The notes: a model not told the origin generated them from the sequence alone. 64,000 nucleotides of DNA from Jacaranda mimosifolia (GCA_018894105.1 CM032128.1:18209001-18273000); one strand, 5' to 3'; shown: positions 1-11,330, numbered from the stretch's first letter. Translations and numbers: made by a program.

Positions 1-618
1 TATCCAACAGCATATGCTGTGGTCAGTAAAGAGAACTTTAGTAATTAGGAGTGGTTTTTGACTGTGTTGAAGACTGACTTGGAATTAACAACTTTGAAGA
101 GTACACTTTTATGTCACACAAGCAAAAGGGCTAAATACAAGCTGTTGAAGAAGCCTTTGCAGGTGCAGAGCATAGATTTTGTGTGCAGCATTTGTGGAAA
201 AATATGCGTAGAAATAGCTTTAGAGGGGAGGTATTCAAGCAGGCTTTATGGCAAGCTGCTACTGCTACTACTATTGTTAAGTTTTAAAGGAAAATTTTGA
301 AGTTGAAGGACTTGGATGATAAAGCATACAATGGCTAAGTGACAAACCTCCAACTCAATAGAGTAAGTTACATTTCAGCTACCATTCCAAATGTGATCTT
401 GTTGTAAATAATGTGTGTGAAACCTTCAACAGCAACATTATCATGGCAAGAGAGAAATCTATCGTTATAATGCTTGAATGGATTAGGGAGTATCTAATGA
501 AAAGGTTGTCAACTAACAGAGATTGAGCCAGAGATAAGTGGAAAAGTGGATTTTTGTGCCCAAAGATCAAAGATGTTCTATTTAAGAATTCCAGAGGTGC
601 TTCTTCTTGCATACCTAC
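1..618 (+). pseudogene. MULE transposase, middle part (split gene, 5' half)
   Basis: Middle portion of a Mutator-like transposase that would cut and paste DNA in the nucleus. Conceptual translation in shifting frames gives typical plant MULE blocks: YPTAYAVVSKENF near 1-50, AEHRFCVQHLWKNMRRN near 165-210, and VVNNVCETFNSNI followed by MLEWIREYLMKRL at about 400-500, then WKSGFLCPKI and a final SSCIPT at about 600-618. Stops (for example TAG where a Trp is expected near 50, TAA near 145 and 285) and at least one frameshift show it is dead. The N-terminal half and the first catalytic Asp lie left of the window. The reading frame breaks exactly at the LTR at 619 and resumes at 23565, so this is the left half of one gene cut by copia element A. 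Confidence 0.85.
614..618. repeat. Target-site duplication of copia A, left copy
   Basis: CCTAC directly precedes the TGTTGG start of the 5' LTR. The same five bases follow the CA end of the 3' LTR at 23565-23569. Five-base duplications are normal for copia integrases. Confidence 0.9.
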
Positions 619-1520
619 TGTTGGAATAATGCCTGGCAAGCTAGTGAGATTAGCATGTAAACTATTTCACTTATGCTACAATCTTGATTGAATAATATTA
701 TTCTTACATGGCCATCTTCATCTTATACTCATATTACTTCACTGGCATATGGTTGAAGCCCTTAGATCATATAAGACTATAGGACTTCGTCAGTTCACTC
801 AGTGGTGATCATGAAATAAGCCTTAAATGGTTGTGATCTTAAACATCCCAAGTTATAGAATTTTAAGAGACATGGCATCTAAGATTAGGATAGACTTGCA
901 CTAACGATGCATAAATCCAATGGTTGGATGTTGCTCCATTCCATGAGCAAACCATATGTGATATGGGAGCACGTTAGTAGGTGCTTGTTAGAGAACAAGG
1001 CACTGGGGACCTATTCGGAGAACCTACTAGATAGCCATAGTGGCACGTTGGTACTAGCTAGTTCTTCAGCTTACGCTAGTGCATATAATTAGCCCTTTGA
1101 CCGGAGGATCCATTGTAACCTTGTGTTTAGGTCCTCATGCTTTGACTCCTCCCTGGCTACTTAGTAAGCATTCTGGTGGTGATTGGGCATAAGCTACTTA
1201 GACATGGAGGTTTATGAGATCCAAGATAGGATCCGACTCCTCGTCTTTGTGAAGGGCAAGTACATATCCTATATGTTCTACGATGATCGATTCCAAGAAA
1301 TCTTTGGTCAAGGTAGTGTGACAATTTGGAAAAGGAGTTTTCGAAAGATGAGGTCACAACAGGAATCGAACATTAAAAATAGATGCATAGCATTAAGGCT
1401 ATTAGGGAGCTGACAAATATTTTTCCCTAGGCCTCTTTCATGGATATAGGAGACGAAAGGACTGTATTTTCGTGGTACGCGTAAAGCTAGAATAGTTCAC
1501 CATAAACGTTAATTTGGCAT

Positions 1521-2021
1521 TAGGGATGGCACCCATTAGGAAAATGGAGGGGAGCTACTCCCTCATCCCCCATCCCTGCTGTAGGGAAATTTTACCCCCT
1601 GTCTCTGTTCCCCGAATCCCTGCGAGGATCCCAAAAATAACATACGTTACCAATTTATTACCAAATTTATGACTACAAATTAAAAATAGGAATTAAAATT
1701 TAGGAATAAAAATTATATTTAAATTATATTTTTTTATTATTTATACTTTATGATTCATCAATTATTATAATTCAAATGAAATTAATAAAAAAATAAAAAA
1801 TATTACATATATGTAAATATCATTAAGGTATTTATAGTTGTTTGATAGGGACGGGGACCCCACGGGGCGGGGAGTGTAATCCCCATCCCCATCATTGAAT
1901 TAGTCTCAGGGGTATTTTCATCCCCATCCCCATCCGCAGGAAAAAATTCCCCAAATTTGGGGACTCGAACTTGGGGATCCCCGCGGGGACCTCGAAGATG
2001 GGGATTATTTTGCCATTCCTA
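1521..2021. mobile_element. hAT-like MITE with G-rich subterminal repeats
   Basis: Terminal inverted repeats TAGGGATGGCA (1521-1531) and TGCCATTCCTA (2011-2021), with one mismatch. Inside are runs of GGGGATGGGG-like and CCCCATCCCC-like sequence around an AT-rich core, a layout seen in non-autonomous hAT elements of many plants. It has no coding capacity. It interrupts LTR A: the sister LTR runs uninterrupted across the site near 22355-22375. A clean 8-bp duplication is not visible, so the boundary may have eroded. Confidence 0.75.
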
Positions 2022-2558
2022 GGCTCTATGGGCTTCAGGTTGGACATCGACCATGAAGATTGTGTACTCTTCAATAAATAGAGATTAATTGATATGAGTT
2101 GGTTAGTTTAAAAGGGTTTTAAATTAACGTGAATATATGATATTCTAAAGTCACAATTGTTGTGAGCCCATGTCCAATGAGCGGTAGAACCTAATCAGTC
2201 ATACACAAAAGCCTATTGAAAATACTAAATAATGAGGAGGAATTTTCTAAGTGTTAGAAAAATTCCAAGAGGACTGAAAATGTGTGGAACAAAATCTTGA
2301 TGCAATTTTTTGTCATTCGGTTTCATCAATTTAATTGTTAAATTGATCCAATTAAATTAATTATTAATTTAATTTGGTACCACATGATTATCAATTGGTC
2401 AAGTCAAACTTAAAGAGTTATGCTTGGTGACTTAAATGTTAAGTTAATATTTAATTAAATTAAAGTGTTTAATTTAATTAAATGAAAGAATGAGTTTTGG
2501 AGGAAAAATTCATATTAAGCTTGCAAGTTGGCATGCTAGTTGGCAACCCCCCTTGAGG

Positions 2559-2611
2559 AAGGTGTGATGCCACCTAGGCATCAAACCATCCTCCATCTAT
2601 ATATAGATATA
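2559..2611 (+). promoter_or_regulatory. LTR core promoter: palindrome plus TATA box
   Basis: An inverted repeat AAGGTGTGATGCC / TAGGCATCAAACC (2559-2589) lies just upstream of a TATA-like tract CTATATATAGATATAG. The pair is found in every LTR of this family in the window, so it is likely the retrotransposon promoter. Confidence 0.6.
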
Positions 2612-3223
2612 GAGAGGGGGTGGCCAACAAGAAGAATATATCACACTTTTTGCCTCTAATTGTTAGATCAAAAACTCCCTCCAAAAGTGATTCTCTCATG
2701 AGTTGAGGTTTTACTCTTTTCTTCCTCACCTCCATTTTCAGCTTTCAACTTAGCTCTCTTCCTTCTTTATTTTTCCATCTAAATTGAGAAGTAAAGGATT
2801 GTACAAAGGTATGTAGACTTTGACATTAGAGGCAAGACGAATTTCGGATTGCTTGCTTTGGTGATCCTCTAATCAAGCAGACACTTTGAGGTCTCTGTTC
2901 GAGATCTTTTTGAAGGATTTCGGTGGTGAATTTTATATCTAGATGCTCCTATTTGAGTCAGCTTTCATTTGGTCTAGACTTGGTTGAATTCCAAGGTGGT
3001 TTGGTAGATCAAAAGTTGATCACGCCTAGCTGTGCCAATAGCAGTTTCCTCTCAGAAAATGAAGATCTTCTTCTACCTTTGGTTGGATTTTTCTCAAGAG
3101 GTAACAATCTAACCTTAATCCACTATATATGCATAATTTATATCCTTTTGGTAGTGTAAGATAAGTTAGATTTCAGTTTATAAATGTTTTAAATTGGATC
3201 CTTAGCCTCACACCTCTTTCAAG

Positions 3224-3236
3224 TGGTATCGGAGCC
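3224..3236 (+). other. Primer-binding site of copia A (initiator Met tRNA)
   Basis: TGGTATCGGAGCC lies two bases after the LTR end. Plant copia elements typically carry TGGTATCAGAGC, complementary to the 3' end of initiator Met tRNA; here one internal base differs. Confidence 0.85.
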
Positions 3237-3647
3237 TAATTTCATGCTATATTTTGGATTTCCTTTTGATTGATTTATGTGATGGATTGATCTAGATTTT
3301 AAAGCACTTGATCCAAGTCATGCATTGGAGTGTTTGGTAGATGATGTTTGTGGCTCCTTTTGATGATGAATAGATATTATGCAAATATGTGTTTTTAATT
3401 GTTAAATTCATATGTTAGTGTAATTTGATTCATGTTTAGCTAATGTCAAATTTTTGTTTAGATTTGGATCATATTATATGTTGATTTTTGAAGCATTTTT
3501 TGAGTTCTTATTTTTTAGATTTAAAAAGGTTTTGAATATGAAATTTTGATCTTAAATGTGTAGAAATGATGTTTAGAGTTGTTCTAAAGTTCGTCGCACA
3601 AAAGGTTGAGCCAAAAATGGAACAAAAAATGCCAAAACCATTTGATC

Positions 3648-3755
3648 AAGTGGTGCCGCACATGGCCGGTGCTAGCCGGCAGCGGGCACTCCTTGTGTGC
3701 ACCTGCTGCGTGCAGTGTGCCTGGACGTGGCTGGTTGCCGCTCAGTTGTGGTCAT
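3648..3755 (+). other. GC-rich island in copia leader A
   Basis: An abrupt GC-rich stretch with GGCCGG, GCTAGCCGGC and GTGCACCTGCTGC blocks inside an AT-rich leader. Equivalent islands occur in B (15833-15925, reverse), F (33477-33566) and G (44246-44345, reverse). Short overlapping ORFs here differ between copies, which argues for an RNA or DNA structure rather than a protein. Confidence 0.55.
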
Positions 3756-4640
3756 GGCATGTTTTGGTTTGATTTTTTTGACTCTTTTTTGTGATCAAAA
3801 GTGTATTGTTTCACACAAAATAATTGCACAGGTGTTGTGCAAGTTATGAAATATTTGAAATTTTTGAATAATTCTTAAATCTTGTTAAAGTTAATCTCTA
3901 ATTGTTGCAAAAATAGGATGCATAAATGTTATGCTTGTTTATGCTTGACCAATTAATTGTTTATATGATAAGCATTAATTGTCAGAATTGAATGTCAATT
4001 CTTGATTTATTTATTATTCATTTAATTGTTGAATGAATGATGAATGAATGAGGATGATCATGAGCCTTTAATATTAATTTTATTTATTTCAAAATTGTTG
4101 AAATGGGTTGTATTAAATTGGGGCTTGCATGCCTCTTAAATTCTATCTTGTAAATGTTACGAGAGAAGAATCACTAGGAGTGATGATTTCTTTCTCATGT
4201 TATTGTTACAAGGAGCAAATAAGATCTTTGGAGGCATGGAGCTTTATGAAAACCCATGAATGTATGGGATACACTCATGTAATAACTAGATTTAATCAAT
4301 CCACTTAAAATCAACTAAGTGATGCACATATGGCTCTAAGTGCATCCCTTGGTTAGGCTCATGGTCATCCCACCCTAGAAGCATGCTAGGCGCATTTACT
4401 TAGTTATGCTTTCCCTATCCTATTAATGTATGCGATGCATGGATTAAGATATAGAAAACCTAAATAAGAAGATAAAATTGGTGAGATCTTTGCAAGCAAG
4501 TTGAAAATCCCTCTACTTAGAATGTCTAAGTATTTTTCAAATATTAAGTCAATATGGATATAAATTGAAAAGAGTTTTAATTAATCCATGCCTTCTACCA
4601 ATAGTATATTCAATGTTGATGCTACCGAATTTGTGTGATG

Positions 4641-4939
4641 GCACTCGATTGGGGTCACACTTAGGAGAAAAGCTGTGAGAATGTACTTAGCATACGATGC
4701 ACCTTTGATTTGAGGTTTCTCACACATTGGCATTCGATCACGGGGGATGTTGTGGAGCGGTCTTGAATCAAAGTTTTATTGGTAGGTTTGACTTAACACT
4801 TAGTAATGAAGATGTTGCACGAGTTGTGGGTTTACATGAAAAATGAGGCAAAACATATCAAGAGTTGCATGTGATGCAATTAGCAAATGTTGCTTATCTG
4901 TAGATTGCTTGTGTATGGCACTCGGTCACAGAGGTCCAC
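4641..4939 (+). repeat. Four spaced leader motifs in copia A
   Basis: Related motifs start near 4641 (GCACTCGATTGGGGTCAC), 4731 (CATTCGATCACGGGGGA), 4816 (TGCACGAGTTGTGGG) and 4918 (GCACTCGGTCACAGAGGTCC). Spacing is about 90, 85 and 102 bases, and the same spacing is seen in element F. Confidence 0.5.
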
Positions 4940-5140
4940 TTGCAAGTCTTTTGAGTCTTGATTCTCATTAGGAAATATGATTTCCCAAATTCTTCTAAGG
5001 GGGTGAAGGATTTGATAAAATAGTGGGCAGAAACATGCTTGAAAGACCATAAACATGTTTTTGCAATATCAAAATTCAATCACATGCTTATATTCTCTTT
5101 TATCGCCTTTTGTAGATTTGCGAAATTTTCAAAACTCAAA

Positions 5141-5950
5141 ATGACTAAAAATCCACTCATAACAATTTTCGAAACCAATAAGCTAACCAAGCCCAATTTT
5201 CGTGATTGGTTGAGAAACCTTAAAATTGTACTTGACTCTGAGAAAAATGACTTATGTACTTGATCATATTCTGCCGAAAACCATTAGCGATGATGCTACC
5301 AACGAGGCTCGTGAATTGTTCACGAAGTTTGTGGAGTATGATCTACATATAAGGTGCCTCATGATGGCTACTATGTCTAATGGGTTGCAAAAGACTCAAG
5401 AGCATATGAAACATGCAAGTGAGATCTATGCACACCTGCAAGAGTTATATGGTATCTAGGCTAGACATGAAAGGGTTCGCTTTTTCTAAGGAGCTCTTTA
5501 GAAGTAGAATGACTGAGGGCACGAGTGTTCATGATCACGGGCTAAAAATGATTAAACTCATTGAAAAATTGGGACAACTAGACTTGATCATGGACAATGA
5601 CCTTTATGTGGATTTGATCCTATAATTATTACCAAGTACGTTCACCCATTTGTTATGAATTTTAATATGTCCCAAAAAGGAAGTAACAATTAACGAATTG
5701 GTGAACATATTGGTTACCGTTGAGGCGACCATGAAAAAGGACAAGCCCCTTATGCTCGCATCCTCCTCCAAATTCAAAGGCCCAAAAGGCCTAAAGAAGT
5801 AACGTAAGAAGAAGAATGGTTCTTCTTCAAAGGGAAAGCAACCCTTGAAAGGTTCAGGAGGAGTCAAGAAGATTAAAGAGGTTAAAACTAATGCTACATG
5901 TTTTCATTGTAGCAAAAAAGGATATTGGAAAAGGTTCTTCCTCATTGGTA
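5141..5950 (+). pseudogene. gag: copia A gag (capsid/nucleocapsid), broken
   Basis: Gag would form the virus-like particle that packages the element RNA in the cytoplasm. The ATG at 5141 starts MTKNPLITIFETNKLTKPNF, followed by the NFRDWLRNLKIVLDSE and HMKHASEIYAHLQELYG blocks of the plant copia gag (UBN2/DUF4219-like) family. The frame shifts repeatedly (near 5250, 5455 and 5625). Near 5897-5935 a zinc knuckle begins as CFHCSKKGYWKR; the expected His is Tyr and the last Cys is missing, because a deletion joins it to the protease. Elements B (13647-14512), G (42038-42877) and F (about 34940-35745) carry the equivalent region. Confidence 0.85.
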
Positions 5951-6976
5951 TTTGATACGCATGTGCTTCTCACCTTTGTAATTTGTTACAGAAGACGAAA
6001 AGAAGAAAGAGTTTCAATGAAGGGGATATGATCCTCTGCTTAGGAAATAGAGTAATACTTACTTCCACATTCCAAAGCGTTATCAAGTTAGACTTGGGAG
6101 ATTCTAAAATTGTACTTGTTCCTTGTTACCATGTACCTAATCTTATGAAGAATATAATTTCAATTCCTGTTTTGGATAATGAAGGATACGATTTTTCAAT
6201 ATCTAAAGGAAAATTGAAGGCATTAAAGAATGGTTCTTTAATTGCTCAAGCTACATTAAATAACATATTGTACATATTAGATTCTCAACATTCATTGATG
6301 CACATTCAATCAAGTAAAAGCAGGTTAGATATCCAAGATGATGCCATTTTATGGCACGTAAGAGTTGGGCATATCTCTAAGAATAGGATGAACAAGATAG
6401 AAGCTCTCAAAGCACTAAATGTTAGTAGCATTGAGGAACTTCCAACTTGTGAGTCTTGTTTAAAATGAAAAATGACCAAGGCTCCTTTTGTAGGACAATC
6501 AGAGCGAAGCACAAATACTTTGGATTTGATCCATACAGATGTGTGCAGTCCACTAAGAGTTAGTGCACGATGAGGCTATTCTTACTTCATCACCTTCATC
6601 GATGATCACACTCAATTCGGACATGTGTATCTTATGAAGTACAAGTTCAAAGCTTTTGAAAAGTTCAAAGAGTATAGATGTGAAGTAGAAAAGCAAAAGA
6701 GACTTAGTATCAAAACTCTTCAATCGGATCGAGGAGGAGAATACTTAAGTACCGAATTCTTGGATTATCTAAAAGAGAATGGGATTCTCTCTCAATGGAC
6801 TCCACCCGGCATACCCCAACTCAATAGAGTAGCCGAGAGGAGAAATCGTACCCTATTGGACATGGTACATTCCATGGTGAGCTTATCCTATGTGCCTATA
6901 TCCTTTTGGGGATAGTCCTTGCAAACGGCAGCGAGGCTACTAAATATAGTACCCTCAAATATCGTGCTAAAAATGC
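5951..6976 (+). pseudogene. pol: copia A protease and integrase, N-terminal part
   Basis: Remains of pol up to the point where element B was inserted. A protease-like DTACASHLCNLLQ is readable near 5955-5990 only after a frame change. The longest open piece is 5983-6468, with the pre-integrase zinc-binding pattern LWHVRVGHIS...C..C. It ends at a TGA. Integrase follows: IHTDVC (first Asp), LQSDRGGEY (second Asp) and RVAERRNRTLLD (Glu), so the DDE residues are present, but stops occur near 6570 and 6915. The frame continues after element B at 19547. Confidence 0.87.
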
Positions 6977-7620
6977 TGACAGCAAGAGTAGCATTAGGAT
7001 CCATAAATCAAAACATCAAAAGCTTGAAATTAACTAAGTTACTCAAGCAACTAGGGATCTAGATATGCTATAGATCTGGACTAGGAAGAGGAATTACCTC
7101 TTGTAGCTCAAAACAAGGAGAAAAAGAAGTATCTCTCCCAGATTTAGAAATTATTTGGAATCGGCACAGCGGAAATGCAGCAACATTTTCCCTAGTCGAA
7201 CAACTCCAAAAATCACCAAATTAAATTTAGAACACCTCTACACATTGAGGAAGCTACTATGAAAAAATTGAAGCAAAAAGATTTCTGGATCGCTCAAAAA
7301 AAATAAATCGCCAATCTAGTGTTACTATAGTGGATCTCCAAAATTTAGCAGGTCAAACGCCTTGCCTCTATTGATATGATCCACACCCAATCATTCTTCC
7401 AATTTCCCCACACTAGAAGGTAGAGTTAGGGAAGAGAAAATAAGGTAGAGGAGGCCGATTTTTAGGTTGGGAAGAAGAAGGAATGCAAAGCTCAACACAT
7501 GATGCAATGCATGGACAGAGAGTGTATGTGTGTGTATGTGTGTGTGTGTGTTTTGGAGGGAATACAAAGAATCTAATTTTCACACTTTCAACAATGTATA
7601 TTTATTCAAATTTGCTCACC

Positions 7621-7677
7621 CTCTATATCTACATATAAAGGGTGGAAGGTGTGATACTAGTTGGCATCACACCTTCC
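7621..7677 (-). promoter_or_regulatory. LTR promoter of copia B 3' LTR
   Basis: Palindrome GGAAGGTGTGAT / ATCACACCTTCC-like arms (7644-7677) next to a TATA-like tract (CTCTATATCTACATATAAAG). The arrangement mirrors the other LTRs on the minus strand. Confidence 0.55.
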
Positions 7678-8007
7678 TCAAGGTGACCGCCCATGTGGCA
7701 TGCCAAGTTGGCAAATTGAAATTCAAGTCATAATTGAATTTCATGTGCATTTCAATTATATTTGGAATCTAATTTCAAACTAATTAAGATGCTAATTTAA
7801 ATGAACACTTCATTTAAATTTTTCCTCCAAAAAGTATTGTTCCCATTAATTAAATTAAACACTTTATTTTAATTAATTAACCTTTGATTTAACTTTTAAA
7901 TCAAACAAGCTTAACTTTTAAGCTTAAACTAGTCAACTCAACTCTTTAAGCCAACTTGACCAATTGATGGTCAGTATGGCACCAGATAATTAACTTCTTA
8001 ATTATTG

Positions 8008-9462
8008 GGTGAATTGCATTTGCCCCCCTGCATTAGTCATAAGTTGCAAAAATCCCCCGCCCCCCCAAGAAAAATAAATAGGCAGTGACACCCCTTATAC
8101 TTTTAAAAAAATAGCAAATGACCCCCCTCTTCCATGCGGTGCAAATCACACGCTGGTAAATGTATTTGGTCATGGATTTTTGCTGTTGAAATATCAAATT
8201 TACCCCTAAATATCAATTGTTGGATCTATTAAAAAAAATTGATGGTTTAGATTATTTCTAATTATAAAAAATTATAAAATATAAAATATTTTTATTTTTA
8301 TAATTATTTATATAAATACATAAATATATAGTTAACTGTATTTATATATATAGTTAAATATATGTATATATGCATACTTATGTACACACCCACCCCCATC
8401 AACCCACCCAACCTTCCCTTTCCTCCACCCCCACCACCAGCCGCCGGGAACAATGGCTGACCAGCGGCACAGAGGCTGCCCTGCGCGAGCCCCCATGGGC
8501 GCCGCTGGAGGCGCGCTTCGTAGAGGCAGCCATGGCGAGTAGCCTGCTTGGCATCTGCAAGCGGCCGCTCGCTGCTGCTCGTATTGCCGCCTTCACGGAG
8601 GCTGCCCTCGCGAGCCCCCATGGCAAGCGGCGGCCATGGGCGCCGCTGGAGGCGCGCTTTGTGGAGGCGGAGGGCTTGGCCTCTGCGAGCGGCGCCCATG
8701 GCCGCCGCTGGCAGAGGTGGCCTCCATGGCCGCATTTTCAGCGGCCATGGAGGCCTCGTCGCTTGGCCCAAGCGGCGGCCATGGCCGCTGCTCGCGGGTA
8801 AGGTGGGGTAGGGTGGGTGTAGGGTTGGGGGTGGGGTAGGAAATATAATATAAAATACTTATTTATAAATATATACATAAATATATTTATGTTTATTATA
8901 TAATATATATTTAAATAAAAAAGAATAAATTATAAAGATGAAAATAAAAAAAATTAAAAATAGTTTTAAAATTTAAAAATAAAAAAATTGGTATAAAGGG
9001 GATGAAAAAAGATAATGTAATATAATAAATTTTTTATTTATGTATTTATTATATTATATATTTATGTTTTTATGTATTTATAATATATTTATATATTTAT
9101 GTTTATTATATGATATATTTTATATTTAAGTATAAATAAAAAAGAATAAGTTAGAAAGATGAAAATAAAAAAAATTAAAAATAGTTTTTAAATTTACAAA
9201 TAAAAAAATGGTGCAAAGGAGAAGAAAAACTATGTATAAAAATATATTTAAAATGAATAAATAAATAAAACTGAAAATATATCATTAGGGGTAGTATAGT
9301 CTTTACATATTGAAATTAGGACAAAATTGTAGGAAATCATGAAAGGGGGGCGGTGTGCCTATTTTTTAAAAGTATAAGGGAGGTCACTGCCTATTTATTT
9401 TTTTCTCGGCGGGAATTTTTGCAACTTATGATTAACACAGGGGGGCAAAATGCAATTCACCC
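8008..9462. mobile_element. MULE-like non-autonomous element with long TIRs and GC-rich cargo
   Basis: The ends GGTGAATTGCATTTGCCCCC (8008 onward) and GGGGGCAAAATGCAATTCACC read inward as inverted repeats. The similarity continues for at least 120 bases (GTTGCAAAAAT, AAATAAATAGGCAGTGAC and CTTATACTTTTAAAAAA occur in both arms). Long TIRs suggest a Mutator-like element, but no target duplication can be read: the empty site in LTR B 5' (near 17476-17482) differs at the junction. The interior holds a GC-rich block (8430-8830) between AT-rich arms. No transposase is present. Confidence 0.75.
8430..8830. other. GC-rich repetitive cargo inside the 8008-9462 element
   Basis: Abruptly GC-rich sequence with repeated GCGGCCATGG and CATGGGCGCCGCTGGAGGCG blocks. 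A unit is tandemly duplicated: GAGGCTGCCCT occurs at 8472 and 8598, and CATGGGCGCCGCTGGAGG at about 8493 and 8635. Both strands are open for 140-155 codons (plus 8370-8801, minus 8304-8771), which is expected from GC-rich repeats without stops. The predicted peptides are Ala/Arg/Pro-rich and match no family I recognise. It may be captured host DNA or an expanded repeat. Confidence 0.5.
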
Positions 9463-10642
9463 CAATTTAACTCTTTAAATTAGTTGATTAATTTAACACT
9501 TAATTTAATCAAACTAGAATTGACCGTTAAATTGGATCTTTGAAAATCATTCACCAAAGGGTGAGTTTTTCTAACATTTAGAAAATTGGTCTACTAATTT
9601 TGGAAGCTAATTGGTTTTTTCGCGTGACCTAATAAGTTCTACCATTCGTTGAACATGGGCTCACAACTCTTTGTGACTTTTGAATATCTTATATTCATTT
9701 TAGTTTATAACTCCTTTTAAATGAATCGACTCAATTCAATTAATTTCATTAATCGAAGAGTACCCAATCTCCATGGTCGATGCCCAACCTCAAGCCTATG
9801 GAGCCCAACTAATTGGTCAAAATGAATATTCTAGAGAACCATCATAGCTCTATGCATACTATGCAAATACAGTCCTTCTGTCTCCTATCTCCCGAAATAT
9901 GCCTAAGGCAAGATATTTGCTAGTTCCCTAATAAACTCAATATAATGTCTCTATGCTAAATGTTCAATTCCCTTGTGTGACCTCACCTTTGGGAAACTCC
10001 TTTTCCAAATTGTCACACCACCTTGTACAAGGATTTCTCATAATCGATCATTATAGAACACATTGGAGATGCACTCGCTCTTTACAAAAGCAAGGAGTTG
10101 GTTTCCATCTTGGATCTCACAAACCTCTATGCCAAGTAGCTCATACCCAACCTCAACCCGAAAGACCCGCTAAGTGGTCAAGGAAGAGTCAAAGTATGTG
10201 GATCGGACACAATGTTACCATAGATCCTTAAGTCAGTAGACTAATAATATGCACTATCGTAAATGGGAGAATTAACAACTACAGACTTGCTACTATAGCT
10301 ATTTAGTGGTTTCTCCAAACGGTCTTCAGTATCTTGTTCTATGACAAGCACCCACTAACATGCTCTCGTATCTCATACAGTTGCTCATAGAATGAAGCAA
10401 TATCTTACTCTTGGATTTATGCATCGTTAGTGGAAGTCTATCCTGATCTTAGATGCCCTGTCTCATAAGATACTACGACTTGAAAGATTTAAGATCACGA
10501 ACGTGTGATGCTTATTCCATGGTCATCGAACCATGTCCTGCAGTTATTCAATCAATATTGTTTTAGAAGGAAATAACTTATACAATGCCAATCTAATTAG
10601 CGTGCCGACCATTATTCCAACTATCTCCCACCTGCCCTAAAG

Positions 10643-11330
10643 CTAATGCCCCATGGCCTTGAGACCCATCTTCTCATGATGTTCTTCAAAGACCTTTTGC
10701 ATTAGGGGTTTTGTTAGTGGATCTGCTATAATCTCTTCCAAGGCAACTCTCTTCACTCGGATGTCGCTTCTATCAATGATCTCTCGGATTAAATGATATT
10801 GCCTCGAAATGTTCTTGGATTTCTGATAAGATCTTGGCTCTTTGGCTTGCGCCATTGCCACGGTGTTATCATAATAGACAACCACTAGCTCAGCAATGCT
10901 AGGTACTACATTCAACTTTTGAATGAAGCTTTCCATCCAAACACTTTCATTTGCAGCTTTTGAAATAGTAATGTATTCTTCTTCAGTGGTGGAATCGGCC
11001 GTGGTGTCTTGTTTGGAACTCTTCAAACTCACCGCACCGCCATTGAGACAAAATATAAATACAAAAGTGGATTTGAGATTATCTACATCGGATTGGAAAC
11101 TTGAATCCGAACACCCCTATAGTTTCAATTCTCCATTGCCGTATACCAAAAACATGTCCTTAGTCCTTCTCAAGTACTTAAGGATCGCTTTCAAAGCTAT
11201 CCAATAACTCGCACTGGGATTTGATTGGAACTTACTCGTAACACTTAGTGAGTGTGCCACATCCAGTCTAGTACATTGAACTGCATACATTATGCTACCA
11301 ATAGTTGAGGCATAAGGTATGTGAGATATC
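10643..11330 (-). pseudogene. pol: copia B RNase H domain
   Basis: RNase H would degrade RNA in the RNA/DNA hybrid during reverse transcription. Visible blocks are FIFCLNGGAVSLKSSKQDT, STTEEEYITISKAANESVW, VVVYYDNTVAMAQAKEPRS and the C-terminal IADPLTKPLMQKVFEEHHEKMGLKAMGH. The intact stretch is 10643-11032. Farther upstream (higher coordinates) the connection to RT is broken. The stop is followed by a polypurine tract (GTGGGAGAT on the minus strand) next to the 3' LTR. Confidence 0.88.

Larger units (their letters stand above)
619..3221 (+). repeat. 5' LTR of copia A
   Basis: Begins TGTTGG at 619 and ends with CTTTCA at 3221, just upstream of the primer-binding site. It matches the 21475-23564 LTR along its length. 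Its extra length of about 500 bases is explained by the hAT-like insertion at 1521-2021. Confidence 0.9.
3237..5140 (+). other. 5' leader of copia A
   Basis: About 1.9 kb of mostly AT-rich sequence between the primer-binding site and gag, with no convincing ORF. It contains a GC-rich island (3648-3755) and four copies of a CACTCG...TCAC-like motif (4641-4939). Both recur at matching places in elements B, F and G. Confidence 0.75.
6977..10622 (-). repeat. 3' LTR of copia B (with insertion)
   Basis: Read on the plus strand it starts TGACAGCAAG and ends near TTCCAACT; the terminal CA appears mutated to CT. After removing the 8008-9462 insertion it is about 2.2 kb, matching the other LTRs. A GT-rich microsatellite lies at 7521-7551. 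Confidence 0.9.

Noticed and set aside
3224..3236. Possible tRNA gene fragments at the TGGTATCRGAGCC sites
   Set aside because: Only 13 bases match a tRNA 3' end and each sits beside an LTR; they are primer-binding sites.
4641..4939. CRISPR-like spaced repeats
   Set aside because: Only four degenerate motifs with unequal spacing in a plant retrotransposon leader; no CRISPR array features.
8304..8801. Overlapping 140-155-codon ORFs read as a gene pair
   Set aside because: Both strands are open because the block is GC-rich and repetitive. The peptides are low complexity, so no gene is called.
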